A stretch of DNA of 57,511 bases from Granulicella sp. (GTDB lineage Bacteria > Acidobacteriota > Terriglobia > Terriglobales > Acidobacteriaceae). The notes below the pieces were generated by a model. The model was not told the DNA's origin. It saw nothing but the letters and a program-made list of their open reading frames with translations, and made no database searches. Shown piece after piece: positions 8,319 to 15,937 of this stretch. The first letter of the stretch is position 1, and every line of letters begins with the position of its first letter. Position numbers and translations under genes: made by a program. The DNA lies in NCBI GenBank assembly GCA_027365345.1, contig DAHXNO010000073.1, positions 1-57,511 on the forward strand. The letters run 5' to 3'.

Positions 8319-9500
8319 CTAGCCCACCTTGAACATCTGCTTGATGCCGCGCAGCGCCTGCCGGGTACGCTCTTCATTCTCAATCAAAGAGAAGCGAACA
8401 TACCCGTCCCCACGGTCCCCAAATCCCACCCCTGGGCTCACCGCAACCTTCGCCTCGGCCAGCAGCTTCTTGGAGAACTCCATCGACCCCATGGAGCGAT
8501 AGGGCTCCGGAATGCGCGCCCAGACAAACATCGTCGCCTTGGGCAGCTCCACCGGCCAACCCACCCGGTTCAGTCCGGTGACCAGCACATCCCGGCGCGA
8601 CCTGTAGTTTTCGCGTATCTGCGCAACACAGTCCTGCGGGCCCTCCAGCGCGGCGATAGACGCAACCTGAATGGGAGTGAACATGCCATAGTCGAAGTAG
8701 CTTTTGATGCGCCCCAGCGCCGCGACCAGCTTCGGGCAGCCCACCATAAATCCGACCCGCCATCCCGGCATGTTGTAGCTCTTGGAAAGAGTGAAAAACT
8801 CCACGGCGATCTCCCTGGCCCCGGCAACCTGAAGCACACTGGGAGCCACATAGCCGTCAAAGGTCAGGTCTGCATAGGCTAGATCGTGCACGATGTACAC
8901 ACCCAGATCTCGGCACAGCGGCACCAGCCGCTCAAAGAAAGCCAGGTCCACGCAGGCTGCCGTGGGGTTGGCGGGGAAGTTCAGAATCAGCATCTTGGGC
9001 CGGGGCTGCATGCGTGGCAGCTCGTACTCCAGCTTCTCGATCAGCGCCGTCTGGTCGTATTCGTCCAACGCAATGGTCTGGACCCTGGCGCCCGCGATCA
9101 CCGGTCCGAAGATGTGGATGGGATAGCTGGGATTGGGAACCGCAACCGTGTCTTCGCCATCCAGAACAGCCAGACACAGATGGGCGATGCCCTCCTTGGA
9201 TCCGATGGTGACGATCGCCTGGCTCTCCGGATCCAGGGAGACGTCATATCTCCGCTTGTACCAGTTGCAGATAGCAGCCCGAAGCCGAGGGATACCCCGG
9301 GAAAGGGAGTAGCGATGGGTCGTGGTCCGCTGCGCGGCTTCAATCAGCTTGTCCACGATGAACTTGGGCGTGGCGCCGTCCGGGTTTCCCATGCCAAAGT
9401 CGATAATGTCTTCGCCGCGGCGCCGGGCGGCCGCCTTCAACTCGCCGGTTACGTTGAACACATAGGCCGGCAAGCTGGCTAACCGTCTAAACTCTTCCAT
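8319..9500 (-). CDS. alaC: PLP-dependent class I/II aminotransferase, AlaC-like
   Basis: 393 residues from the ATG at 9500, chosen because the protein then starts like the family (MEEFRRLASLPAYVFNVTGELK) and AGGAAAG lies upstream; a longer frame to 9620 has no family-like residues. Visible motifs are DFGMGNPDG near the N-terminus, GSKEGIAHL (phosphate-binding turn), PSYPIH, NFPANPTA, HDLAYADL, the Schiff-base lysine K240 in LSKSYNMPGWR, and a C-terminal arginine in YVRFSLIENEER that binds the substrate carboxylate. Closest remembered family is the glutamate-pyruvate aminotransferase AlaC (YfdZ), making alanine from pyruvate in the cytoplasm; related LL-diaminopimelate aminotransferases are an alternative. 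Divergent from the cyclodeaminase-like gene. Confidence 0.85.
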   Translation of the reverse strand: MEEFRRLASLPAYVFNVTGELKAAARRRGEDIIDFGMGNPDGATPKFIVDKLIEAAQRTTTHRYSLSRGIPRLRAAICNWYKRRYDVSLDPESQAIVTIGSKEGIAHLCLAVLDGEDTVAVPNPSYPIHIFGPVIAGARVQTIALDEYDQTALIEKLEYELPRMQPRPKMLILNFPANPTAACVDLAFFERLVPLCRDLGVYIVHDLAYADLTFDGYVAPSVLQVAGAREIAVEFFTLSKSYNMPGWRVGFMVGCPKLVAALGRIKSYFDYGMFTPIQVASIAALEGPQDCVAQIRENYRSRRDVLVTGLNRVGWPVELPKATMFVWARIPEPYRSMGSMEFSKKLLAEAKVAVSPGVGFGDRGDGYVRFSLIENEERTRQALRGIKQMFKVG

Positions 9501-9765
9501 TGCAGTACCACTTTCCTGGGAATCTGAACTTCGATGCGAGTGAGGAGCCCCCAAACCGGCGCCCAGCCCGCAGTTGGCCATGCACCCGGCAAACCTGTCA
9601 TCGTAGCTTTCAGCTTCCATTAAAGCAGAACCATCCTGCGCGGATCAGAACCGCCCGCCGGTGGTCCATAAAACCCGCCTCCACGCACAGCCGCATCCGG
9701 CTCCGGCCCAAGATTCCGCAAAGGATTCGGCAGAACCGGCGCCAATTGCTGGCATAATCAAAGCC

Positions 9766-10455
9766 ATGTCCAGCCTGTATATTCGGGCCATGGGAGAACC
9801 GCCCGGATCTCTCTGGGAACTGAAAGCCGAGCAGATTCGCGGTCTTGCCGCATCGCTCCAACCCACGCCGGGCAGCGGCTCCATCGCTCTGCTGACTGCA
9901 GCCCTTGCACTGGCTCTGGTACAAAAGGGCGCGAGCATCTCCTCCAAGCGAGCCGGGGAGGATCCAGCCCGGCGCGAGACGTTGTCCATTTTATGTGACA
10001 AGATCAGCAGTGCTCTGGACGCCATCAGCCGGCTGGCGGATGCCGACTCCCAGGCCATCCAAAGCTACCTGCAGGCTCGTTGCCTGCCCCGCGGAACGGA
10101 TGCCGATCAGTCGCGGCGCAGCGCCGCGATGCAGGACTGTCTTCTGCACGCGACCAGGGTTGCCTTAACCTCCGCCAAAGAGATCTGCGCCGCGCTGGAG
10201 CACGCCGCAACCGCCGTAGAGGTCTCTGATCTGCATCTGCTCAGCGATATCTTCGGCGGGGTGCTGCTGATGCAGGCCGCTGTCAGCGCCATGCTTCTGA
10301 ACGTGGACGCAAACCTTCGTATTCTGTCCGACACGGGAAGCCTCTCGGCGCTCCAAGAGCAGCGTCGGCAGTTGGAAGCCGAGTCGAACACACTGTGCGA
10401 GTCCATCGCACGTAGCTATCAGGCTCGCCTGAAAGCGGCAACCAGGCTCGCCTGA
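9766..10455 (+). CDS. Cyclodeaminase/cyclohydrolase family protein
   Basis: 229 residues from the ATG at 9766. The all-helical protein begins with a LAASLQPTPGSGSIALLTAALALAL segment that matches the (L)-PGGGS-x-x-A-x-x-GAL-x-x-AL hallmark of formimidoyltetrahydrofolate cyclodeaminases, although the usual PGGGS reads PGSGS. These enzymes convert 5-formiminotetrahydrofolate to methenyltetrahydrofolate and ammonia; whether this divergent member is active is unknown. There is no Shine-Dalgarno site. Instead CATAAT ends seven bases before the ATG, suggesting leaderless transcription. The last codons lie in a 23-bp tandem duplication that creates the stop (see repeat at 10421). Confidence 0.7.
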   Translation: MSSLYIRAMGEPPGSLWELKAEQIRGLAASLQPTPGSGSIALLTAALALALVQKGASISSKRAGEDPARRETLSILCDKISSALDAISRLADADSQAIQSYLQARCLPRGTDADQSRRSAAMQDCLLHATRVALTSAKEICAALEHAATAVEVSDLHLLSDIFGGVLLMQAAVSAMLLNVDANLRILSDTGSLSALQEQRRQLEAESNTLCESIARSYQARLKAATRLA

Positions 10456-10466
10456 AAGCGGCAACG
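10421..10466. repeat. 23-bp tandem duplication that forms the stop codon of the cyclodeaminase gene
   Basis: Two adjacent 23-bp copies differ only at the last base. The first copy reads QARLKAAT in frame; the second, shifted by 23 bases, reads RLA and then TGA. With only one copy the frame would continue about eight residues to a TGA near 10491. The protein tail has therefore probably been altered by a recent slippage event. Confidence 0.85.
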
Positions 10467-10638
10467 GCCCCGCGCTCCAGTTCGGCGCCCTGAAGATCGG
10501 CTTGAAGTCCTGTGCCACACTGGATAGACCGCAGGAGCAACAGGAGCAACAAAAGAGAAACGCAAGATGAAGGTTCCCCGCGTCCAAGCGGGACGCCTGC
10601 CAGGTTGTGGTACGGTTCCTTTTGCAGGGGGAGAACAT

Positions 10639-11961
10639 TTGAATCGATATCTAGTCAAGGCTACCGTGGTCGGGGCGCTGGGTGGGTTGCTCTTCGGCTT
10701 CGATACCGCGGTGATCGCGGGCGCCTCGCAGCAGTTGAGCCAGGTCTTCCACCTTACGCCTTGGACCCTGGGGTTTACGGTCTCCATTGGGCTGGCCGGC
10801 ACCATCCTGGGCGCGATGACCTCAGGCTGGCTGGGGCAGAAGATCGGCGGCAGAGAGGCGCTGCGGATCATGGCCCTGCTCTACCTGATCTCGGCGCTGG
10901 GATGCGCCTTGGCATGGAGTTGGAATGCGCTGATGCTGGCCCGCTTTGTGGGCGGCCTGGGCATCGGCGGCTCCAGCGTCCTGGGCCCTGTCTACATTGC
11001 GGAACTGGCGCCGCCCCGGTGGCGCGGCCGCCTGGTGGGCCTGTTTCAGATCAATATCGTCCTTGGCATCCTGCTGGCCTACCTCTCCAACTACATCATC
11101 GTGCTCCAGCACCCAGGCGCAATGCAGTGGCGCTGGCAGTTCGGCGTGGCTATTGTCCCTTCGGCGATCTTTCTGCTCCTGCTCTATGGCATCCCTCGCA
11201 GCTCGCGCTGGCTGGTCACCACCAGCCGAACCGATGAGGCGTTGGAGGTGCTGCGCCTGATGGGTTCGCCGAACTCCGAGGCTGAGCTTCAGGAGATTAT
11301 CGCCTCGGTGCATCTGGAGCGCGGGGTGAAGCCGGAGCCGCTCTTTCAGCGCAAGTATGCGCTTCTGTTGTTCCTGGCGGTCACCATTGGCATGTTCAAT
11401 CAACTCTCCGGAATCAACGCGCTGCTCTATTACTCCAACTCGATCTTCGCCTCCGCGGGATTTAGTTCGAACTCCGCCGCGCTGCAAACGGTAGGCGTCG
11501 GCCTGGTGAATCTGCTGGCCACGGTTCTGGGTATGAGCCTGATCGACAAGCTGGGCCGGAAGACGCTGATGCTGATCGGATCGGCAGGAACGATGCTCGC
11601 TCTCTCCGGGGTTTCCTGGATCTTCTTCACCCATACTCATCAGGCGCTGCTGATGTGGTGTTTTATGCTCTTTATCGTCTTTTTTGCCATCTCTCAAGGA
11701 TCGGTCATCTGGGTTTACCTCTCAGAGATCTTTCCCTCCCGGGTGCGATCCAAGGGGCAGAGCGTGGGGTCTTCGTCGCATTGGATCATGAATGCTCTGA
11801 TTGCCACCGCCTTTCCCTACATCGCCTCCCGCAGCCAGGCGCTGCCGTTTGTGTTCTTCGCGGTGATGATGGCGGCCCAGTTCGTGGTGGTGCTGTTCCT
11901 TTACCCGGAGACCAAGCAGCGCTCCCTTGAACAGATCCAGGCAGGCTTTGGCATTGGATGA
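10639..11961 (+). CDS. Sugar porter family MFS transporter
   Basis: 440 residues with twelve predicted membrane segments. I choose the TTG at 10639 as start: an AGGGGGAG ribosome site lies ~8 bases upstream and the first helix (KATVVGALGGLLFGFDTAVIAG) then begins at once. An upstream ATG at 10567 would add 24 hydrophilic residues. Sugar-porter motifs are present: GFDTAVIAGA in helix 1, RFVGGLGIGG, PPRWRGRLV between helices 4 and 5, PRSSRWL in the central loop, QLSGINALLYYS in helix 7, DKLGRK, and PETKQRSLE near the end. Such proteins import hexoses or pentoses, usually with protons, through the inner membrane. The exact sugar is unknown; xylose or galactose are reasonable guesses given the xylanase locus elsewhere in the window. 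Confidence 0.85.
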   Translation: MNRYLVKATVVGALGGLLFGFDTAVIAGASQQLSQVFHLTPWTLGFTVSIGLAGTILGAMTSGWLGQKIGGREALRIMALLYLISALGCALAWSWNALMLARFVGGLGIGGSSVLGPVYIAELAPPRWRGRLVGLFQINIVLGILLAYLSNYIIVLQHPGAMQWRWQFGVAIVPSAIFLLLLYGIPRSSRWLVTTSRTDEALEVLRLMGSPNSEAELQEIIASVHLERGVKPEPLFQRKYALLLFLAVTIGMFNQLSGINALLYYSNSIFASAGFSSNSAALQTVGVGLVNLLATVLGMSLIDKLGRKTLMLIGSAGTMLALSGVSWIFFTHTHQALLMWCFMLFIVFFAISQGSVIWVYLSEIFPSRVRSKGQSVGSSSHWIMNALIATAFPYIASRSQALPFVFFAVMMAAQFVVVLFLYPETKQRSLEQIQAGFGIG

Positions 11962-12048
11962 CGAGCTATGATCCTACCCAGCGGCCGTGAGCTCCATGGC
12001 GTTGGCTGCCGCTGGAAGCTCAGCATCGAAGGACAAAGGAGGCAAACC

Positions 12049-12510
12049 ATGGCATTTGCGGTCAAAGCAGTTGGAATCGCAGCCGGAGGAAAGATTCCGC
12101 GCGAGTTCACCTGCGAAGGCGCCGATAGGTCGCCGTCGCTGCGCTGGACCGATGCTCCCTCCGGAACCCGAAGCTTTGCCCTGATTCTGGACGACCCCGA
12201 TGCGCCGGGAGGAACGTGGACGCACTGGCTGATGTGGAACATCCCCGGCAGCGCGACAGGGCTGCCCGCCGACGTGGCCAAGGCTGCGGAGTTCCGCGAC
12301 GGAACTCGCCAGGGCAGCAGTGATTTCAAGCGAATCGGATACGGCGGACCTTGTCCTCCACCCGGAAGGGCGCATCGCTACTTTGTCCATCTCTATGCTC
12401 TGGATCGCAAGCTGGACCTGAAGTCCGGGGCTGGCCGTGCGGAGCTGGAGCGTGCGATGAAGGGCCACGTGATCCAGCAAGCTGAGTGGATGGGGCGCTA
12501 CCAACGCTAA
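12049..12510 (+). CDS. YbhB/YbcL family Raf-kinase-inhibitor-like (PEBP) protein
   Basis: 153 residues from the ATG at 12049, chosen for the near-perfect AAAGGAGG six bases upstream and because the family starts near this point. Hallmarks are FTCEGADRSPSLRW, LILDDPDAPGG (ligand-site aspartates D49 and D51), THWLMWNIP with His59, and GYGGPCPPPGRAHRYFVHLYAL. Bacterial PEBP proteins are small cytoplasmic or periplasmic phosphatidylethanolamine-binding-fold proteins of unsettled function. No signal peptide is seen. The gene follows the MFS transporter by ~90 bases on the same strand, so they may be co-transcribed. Confidence 0.9.
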   Translation: MAFAVKAVGIAAGGKIPREFTCEGADRSPSLRWTDAPSGTRSFALILDDPDAPGGTWTHWLMWNIPGSATGLPADVAKAAEFRDGTRQGSSDFKRIGYGGPCPPPGRAHRYFVHLYALDRKLDLKSGAGRAELERAMKGHVIQQAEWMGRYQR

Positions 12511-12569
12511 GGCATCTTCAGCGCGGGTGTAGCGCGATGCCTTGACTCTCGCCGGCTCTACCCCCTCCC

Positions 12570-12645
12570 CCGGGGTTCCCGTCAGGCTTGCCTGCTGGGG
12601 TGGTCCACCGGGGTTCCCGGCAGGCTTGCCTGCTGGGGTGGTTCC
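12570..12645. repeat. 38-bp tandem repeat, two copies
   Basis: Two adjacent units (12570-12607 and 12608-12645) differ at a few positions. Each contains CAGGCTTGCCTG, itself palindromic, so each can form a hairpin. The pair lies between the PEBP and methyltransferase genes and might work as a transcription barrier or be a dispersed intergenic element. Confidence 0.8.
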
Positions 12646-12757
12646 AAGCGGCCTTCTTTCGCCAGCGCACCCTCCATCGTGCCAGCGGAGCGCAGCTCGT
12701 CGGGAGCCGGCATCTTGCGGAGCCGCTCTGGCGCGGAGCCGACAGCGACCAGCAAAC

Positions 12758-12763
12758 TATAAT
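12758..12763 (+). promoter_or_regulatory. -10 hexamer TATAAT before methyltransferase gene
   Basis: A perfect TATAAT stands 26 bases before the methyltransferase ATG, followed by a purine-rich leader with CAGGAAAG. No good -35 hexamer is visible at the usual distance. Confidence 0.5.
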
Positions 12764-12789
12764 TCAGAGAAGAAAAAGAACAGGAAAGC

Positions 12790-13431
12790 ATGGGACTATT
12801 TGGCAAGAAACTCAAGCAGGAGCATAAGGTCATGCTCCAGGTAGAGCGCGCGCAGGGCAAGCGGCTCCCGGAATATCATCGCGCCACCGCCGAGTGTCCT
12901 CAGCCCGAGCGCTGGTCGATGTACGATTCGATGACTGCGGAGGTGGAGGTTCTGGAGTTCCTCCGAACTCTGGTGACCACCATCAAGCCCAAGCTGATCG
13001 TGGAGACCGGCTCCTTTCTCGGCGTCAGCACCTTGTGGATGGCGGAGGGGCTGGAGTCCAATGGCCTGGGCAAGATCGTCAGTTGTGAGTATGATCCCGT
13101 GGTCTTTGCCAAGGCGAAAGAAAAGATCGCCGCATCGCCCCTGAGCTCCCGCATTGAGCTGCGCAACGAGTCCAGTCTGGAGATGAAAATCGATGGGACC
13201 ATTGACCTCTTCTTCTCAGACAGCGACCTGCCCATCCGGGCCCTTGAAATCAAGCGCTTTCTGCCCCAGATATCGCCCTATGGGATGATTCTGATCCATG
13301 ACGCCAGCTCCCACCTGAAAGTGGTGCGTGAGGCCGCCTTTGAATTGGAGCAGCAAGGACTGCTCTCCTGCGTGTTTCTCAGCACGCCGAGAGGGATTGT
13401 TCTCGCCCAGAAGCGCGAAGGCCGCAAGTAG
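12790..13431 (+). CDS. Class I SAM-dependent methyltransferase
   Basis: 213 residues. The Rossmann core starts with LIVETGSFLGVSTLWMAEGL (motif I, residues ~69-88), followed by the acidic ribose contact in SCEYDP (~98-103), and the later strands DLFFSDSD and ILIHDASSHLK. It belongs to the methyltransferase-24/O-methyltransferase-like group, in which an Asp after strand 4 often binds metal. Substrate unknown. CAGGAAAG precedes the ATG. It faces the rhomboid gene tail to tail with ~125 bases between. Confidence 0.75.
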   Translation: MGLFGKKLKQEHKVMLQVERAQGKRLPEYHRATAECPQPERWSMYDSMTAEVEVLEFLRTLVTTIKPKLIVETGSFLGVSTLWMAEGLESNGLGKIVSCEYDPVVFAKAKEKIAASPLSSRIELRNESSLEMKIDGTIDLFFSDSDLPIRALEIKRFLPQISPYGMILIHDASSHLKVVREAAFELEQQGLLSCVFLSTPRGIVLAQKREGRK

Positions 13432-13557
13432 TTTTTTCCAAGTCCTTCCATCCATCCCAGACAGAACCGGCAAAGCCCCACTGGACCAGCGCCTCCCCGC
13501 GAACCCATCCCCCTTGCTCGTCTCCGAAGCGCACGGAGTCACCCACTCAAAGGGCCT

Positions 13558-14232
13558 TCAGTAGCGCGGCCACGCCGAGGGCGGTGCGATCCGCTGCGGA
13601 CGACGAAAGAAGGAGCACGCAACAACGCCGAAGAGAAACCCAGCGACGTGCGCCACATACGCCACGCCGCCCGTCTGCACAGAAACCACCGAGCCCACAT
13701 TGAGCAACTGCATCAGGAACCAGAATCCAATCAGCAGAATCGCCGGAATAAAGGTGATCCGGATGAAGAAGAAAAAGAAGAACAGCGCGCGAATGCGGTC
13801 GCGCGGATAAGTCACCAGAAAACCTCCCATCACCGCGGCAATGGCCCCGCTGGCGCCCAGCGTGGGAACCATCGAACCGGGCGAGGCGGCCATCTGCGCC
13901 GACATGGCGGCCAGCCCACCCAGAAGATAAAACACCGTGAAGGAAAAGGGATTCATAGCGTCTTCCATCGCCGGACCAAACGCCCACAGAAAGATCATGT
14001 TGCCCAGAATGTGCGACCAGCTTGCATGCAGAAACATGGAGGTAAGCAGCGTGATCAGGTTGTGGCCAGAGAGAATCACCGCGGGAATCGCTGCCCACTG
14101 GAAGACAAAGGCATCCCCGCCCTGCAACTCGTGGAAGAAGACAAAGACATTCAAAAGAATGATCAGCACGGTTGCGTAAGGAAAGTGCGACCTCCGACGC
14201 GATGCATCTCCCAGAGGGATCAGGCCACCCAC
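13558..14232 (-). CDS. Rhomboid-family intramembrane serine protease
   Basis: 224 residues starting at GTG 14232, preceded by GGGAGGAAG. Six or seven membrane helices. Catalytic hallmarks are all present: FLHASWSHILGNM (His69, His74 and Asn78 region), the nucleophile Ser128 in GASGAIAAVMGG, and the catalytic His195 in VAHVAGFLFG. Rhomboids cleave substrate membrane helices inside the inner membrane; the natural substrate is unknown. The gene is divergent from the KDPG aldolase gene with ~110 bases between, so the two probably share a promoter region. Confidence 0.92.
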   Translation of the reverse strand: MGGLIPLGDASRRRSHFPYATVLIILLNVFVFFHELQGGDAFVFQWAAIPAVILSGHNLITLLTSMFLHASWSHILGNMIFLWAFGPAMEDAMNPFSFTVFYLLGGLAAMSAQMAASPGSMVPTLGASGAIAAVMGGFLVTYPRDRIRALFFFFFFIRITFIPAILLIGFWFLMQLLNVGSVVSVQTGGVAYVAHVAGFLFGVVACSFFRRPQRIAPPSAWPRY

Positions 14233-14345
14233 GTTCCACTTCCTCCCATTGGTCTCTGGCCGAAGACTATCAGGTATACCCCGCTCCCGGGCGACGCAGG
14301 CCGAGGCAATGATAGTTTTATTGCAAAGGAGAGTTCGAAGAGGCG

Positions 14346-15002
14346 ATGCAAAAGAGCGTAGTTTTAAAGGCGTTGCAGGATTCTGGACTGGCGCCGGTCC
14401 TGCGTGGGGAGTCGATCGAAGGGGCCTTGGCGCTGGCCCACGCGATCGCTGCGGGCGGGGTGAAGGTGCTGGAAGTGACCATGACCGTGCCCGGAGCGGT
14501 AGAGGTGATCCGCCGACTGGTGAAGGACCGTCCCGAGATCCTGGTTGGCGCCGGCACCGTGCTGGATGCCGAAACAGCGCGCGCCTGCATTCTGGAAGGA
14601 GCGCAATTTATCGTAAGCCCGGCGCTGAATCTCAAGACCATTGAGCTTTGCCATCGCTACTCCATTGCCGTTCTTCCCGGCGCGCTTACGCCCACCGAAG
14701 TGGTTACGGCGTGGGAAGCCGGGGCCGATGTGGTCAAGATCTTCCCCGCGGGGGCGTTGGGCGGGGCCAAGTATCTGGCCGCGCTGAAAGGGCCGCTGCC
14801 CCACATCCAGATGATTCCCACCGGCGGCGTTACGCTGGCTACGGCCGCGGAGTTTCTGCGTGCGGGAGCGTTTGCTCTGGGCGTAGGTTCGGATCTGGCG
14901 GACGCCAAGGCGATGGCCGAGGGCAGAGCAGAGGCCGTTACAGAGACGGCGCGAAGGTATATGGAGATTGTGCGTCAGTTCCGTTCCGCAACCACAGCCT
15001 GA
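14346..15002 (+). CDS. eda: 2-dehydro-3-deoxy-6-phosphogluconate aldolase
   Basis: 218 residues, the usual family length. The enzyme cleaves KDPG to pyruvate and glyceraldehyde 3-phosphate in the Entner-Doudoroff pathway; many members also act on 4-hydroxy-2-oxoglutarate. Visible active-site features are APVLRG (Arg20), KVLEVTMTVPGA with Glu43, GAGTVLD, IVSPALN, VLPGALTPTEV, the Schiff-base Lys131 in VVKIFPAG, and the phosphate loop IPTGGV followed by ALGVGSDL. AAAGGAGAG and a nearer AGAGG precede the ATG. No edd or gluconate genes are adjacent. Confidence 0.93.
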   Translation: MQKSVVLKALQDSGLAPVLRGESIEGALALAHAIAAGGVKVLEVTMTVPGAVEVIRRLVKDRPEILVGAGTVLDAETARACILEGAQFIVSPALNLKTIELCHRYSIAVLPGALTPTEVVTAWEAGADVVKIFPAGALGGAKYLAALKGPLPHIQMIPTGGVTLATAAEFLRAGAFALGVGSDLADAKAMAEGRAEAVTETARRYMEIVRQFRSATTA

Positions 15003-15118
15003 TGCTGCCAGCGGATTTTCCTGCACACGCCGAACAGATCCGGCTGCTACGCTCCCCAGCCCCCCCCAGACCCAGCCAATCGCCAAACGGCAGCCGTTTG
15101 CCATAGACTCGCTTCATC

Positions 15119-15937
15119 ATGCCTCCTGCCATTGCTACCCATGCGCTCACTCGGAGCTTCGACGGGTTTACCGCCGTCGACCACATCGATCTCGCGGTAG
15201 AAGCCGGACAGTTCTTCGGATTTCTAGGGCCCAACGGCGCCGGCAAATCCACGACCATCAAGATGCTCACCGGATTGCTGGCGCCCAGCTCCGGGGCTGT
15301 GCAGATCCTGGGACAAGACCTGTTCTACAACCCCATCGAGGTGAAACGGCATATTGGGGTGGTGCCTGAGGGCATGGCTCTCTTTACCCGGTTGACGGCG
15401 CTCGAGTACCTGCGCTTTGTCGGCCGCATGTACGGGCTTGACAAAGCCACCACCGAGCAGCGCGCGGAAGAGTTGCTGGAGTTCATGGGGCTCTCTGACC
15501 AGTCTCGGAAGCTGATTGCGGATTACTCCCACGGCATGAGCAAGAAGCTGGCTTTGGCCGCGGCGGTGATCCACGGGCCCAAGGTGCTCTTTCTGGACGA
15601 ACCGTTCGAGGGCGTGGACGCCATCGCCGCAGGCACGCTGAAGGCCATGCTGCAGGGGATGATCGCCCGGGGCGCAACGATCTTCCTTACCTCGCACGTG
15701 CTGGAGATCGTGGAGCGGCTCTGCTCCCACGTGGCGATCATCAACCATGGGCAGATTGTGGCTCATGGCTCGCTCGAAGAGTTGCGGGCCGGGGTCCAGG
15801 CGCGCTTGCCGCTGCACGGCGCAGCCGACCCGGAGAACTCGGCTGAGGCCAACCTCACCCTGGAGCAGATCTTCCTGAACGTGGTGGGCGGAGCGTCGGC
15901 GGCGCGTCCTGAGCAGGAGCTGACATGGCTGAGTTAG
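15119..15937 (+). CDS. ABC transporter ATP-binding protein
   Basis: 272 residues. Walker A GPNGAGKST (37-45), signature region YSHGMSKK in place of canonical LSGGQ, Walker B VLFLDEPFEG with Glu161, and an H-loop TSHVLE. This is the CcmA/YbhF-type exporter subfamily. It overlaps the downstream permease gene by 13 bases, so the two are translated together and form one complex at the inner membrane. There is no clear ribosome site: a TAGACT hexamer ends nine bases before the ATG, another candidate leaderless start. The exported substrate is unknown. Confidence 0.88.
   Translation: MPPAIATHALTRSFDGFTAVDHIDLAVEAGQFFGFLGPNGAGKSTTIKMLTGLLAPSSGAVQILGQDLFYNPIEVKRHIGVVPEGMALFTRLTALEYLRFVGRMYGLDKATTEQRAEELLEFMGLSDQSRKLIADYSHGMSKKLALAAAVIHGPKVLFLDEPFEGVDAIAAGTLKAMLQGMIARGATIFLTSHVLEIVERLCSHVAIINHGQIVAHGSLEELRAGVQARLPLHGAADPENSAEANLTLEQIFLNVVGGASAARPEQELTWLS

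Noticed and set aside
7870-8883. Frames on both strands before and across the 3' end of the aminotransferase gene
   Set aside because: Composition is random (Arg, Pro, Cys-rich), no ribosome sites, and one overlaps the aminotransferase gene antisense.
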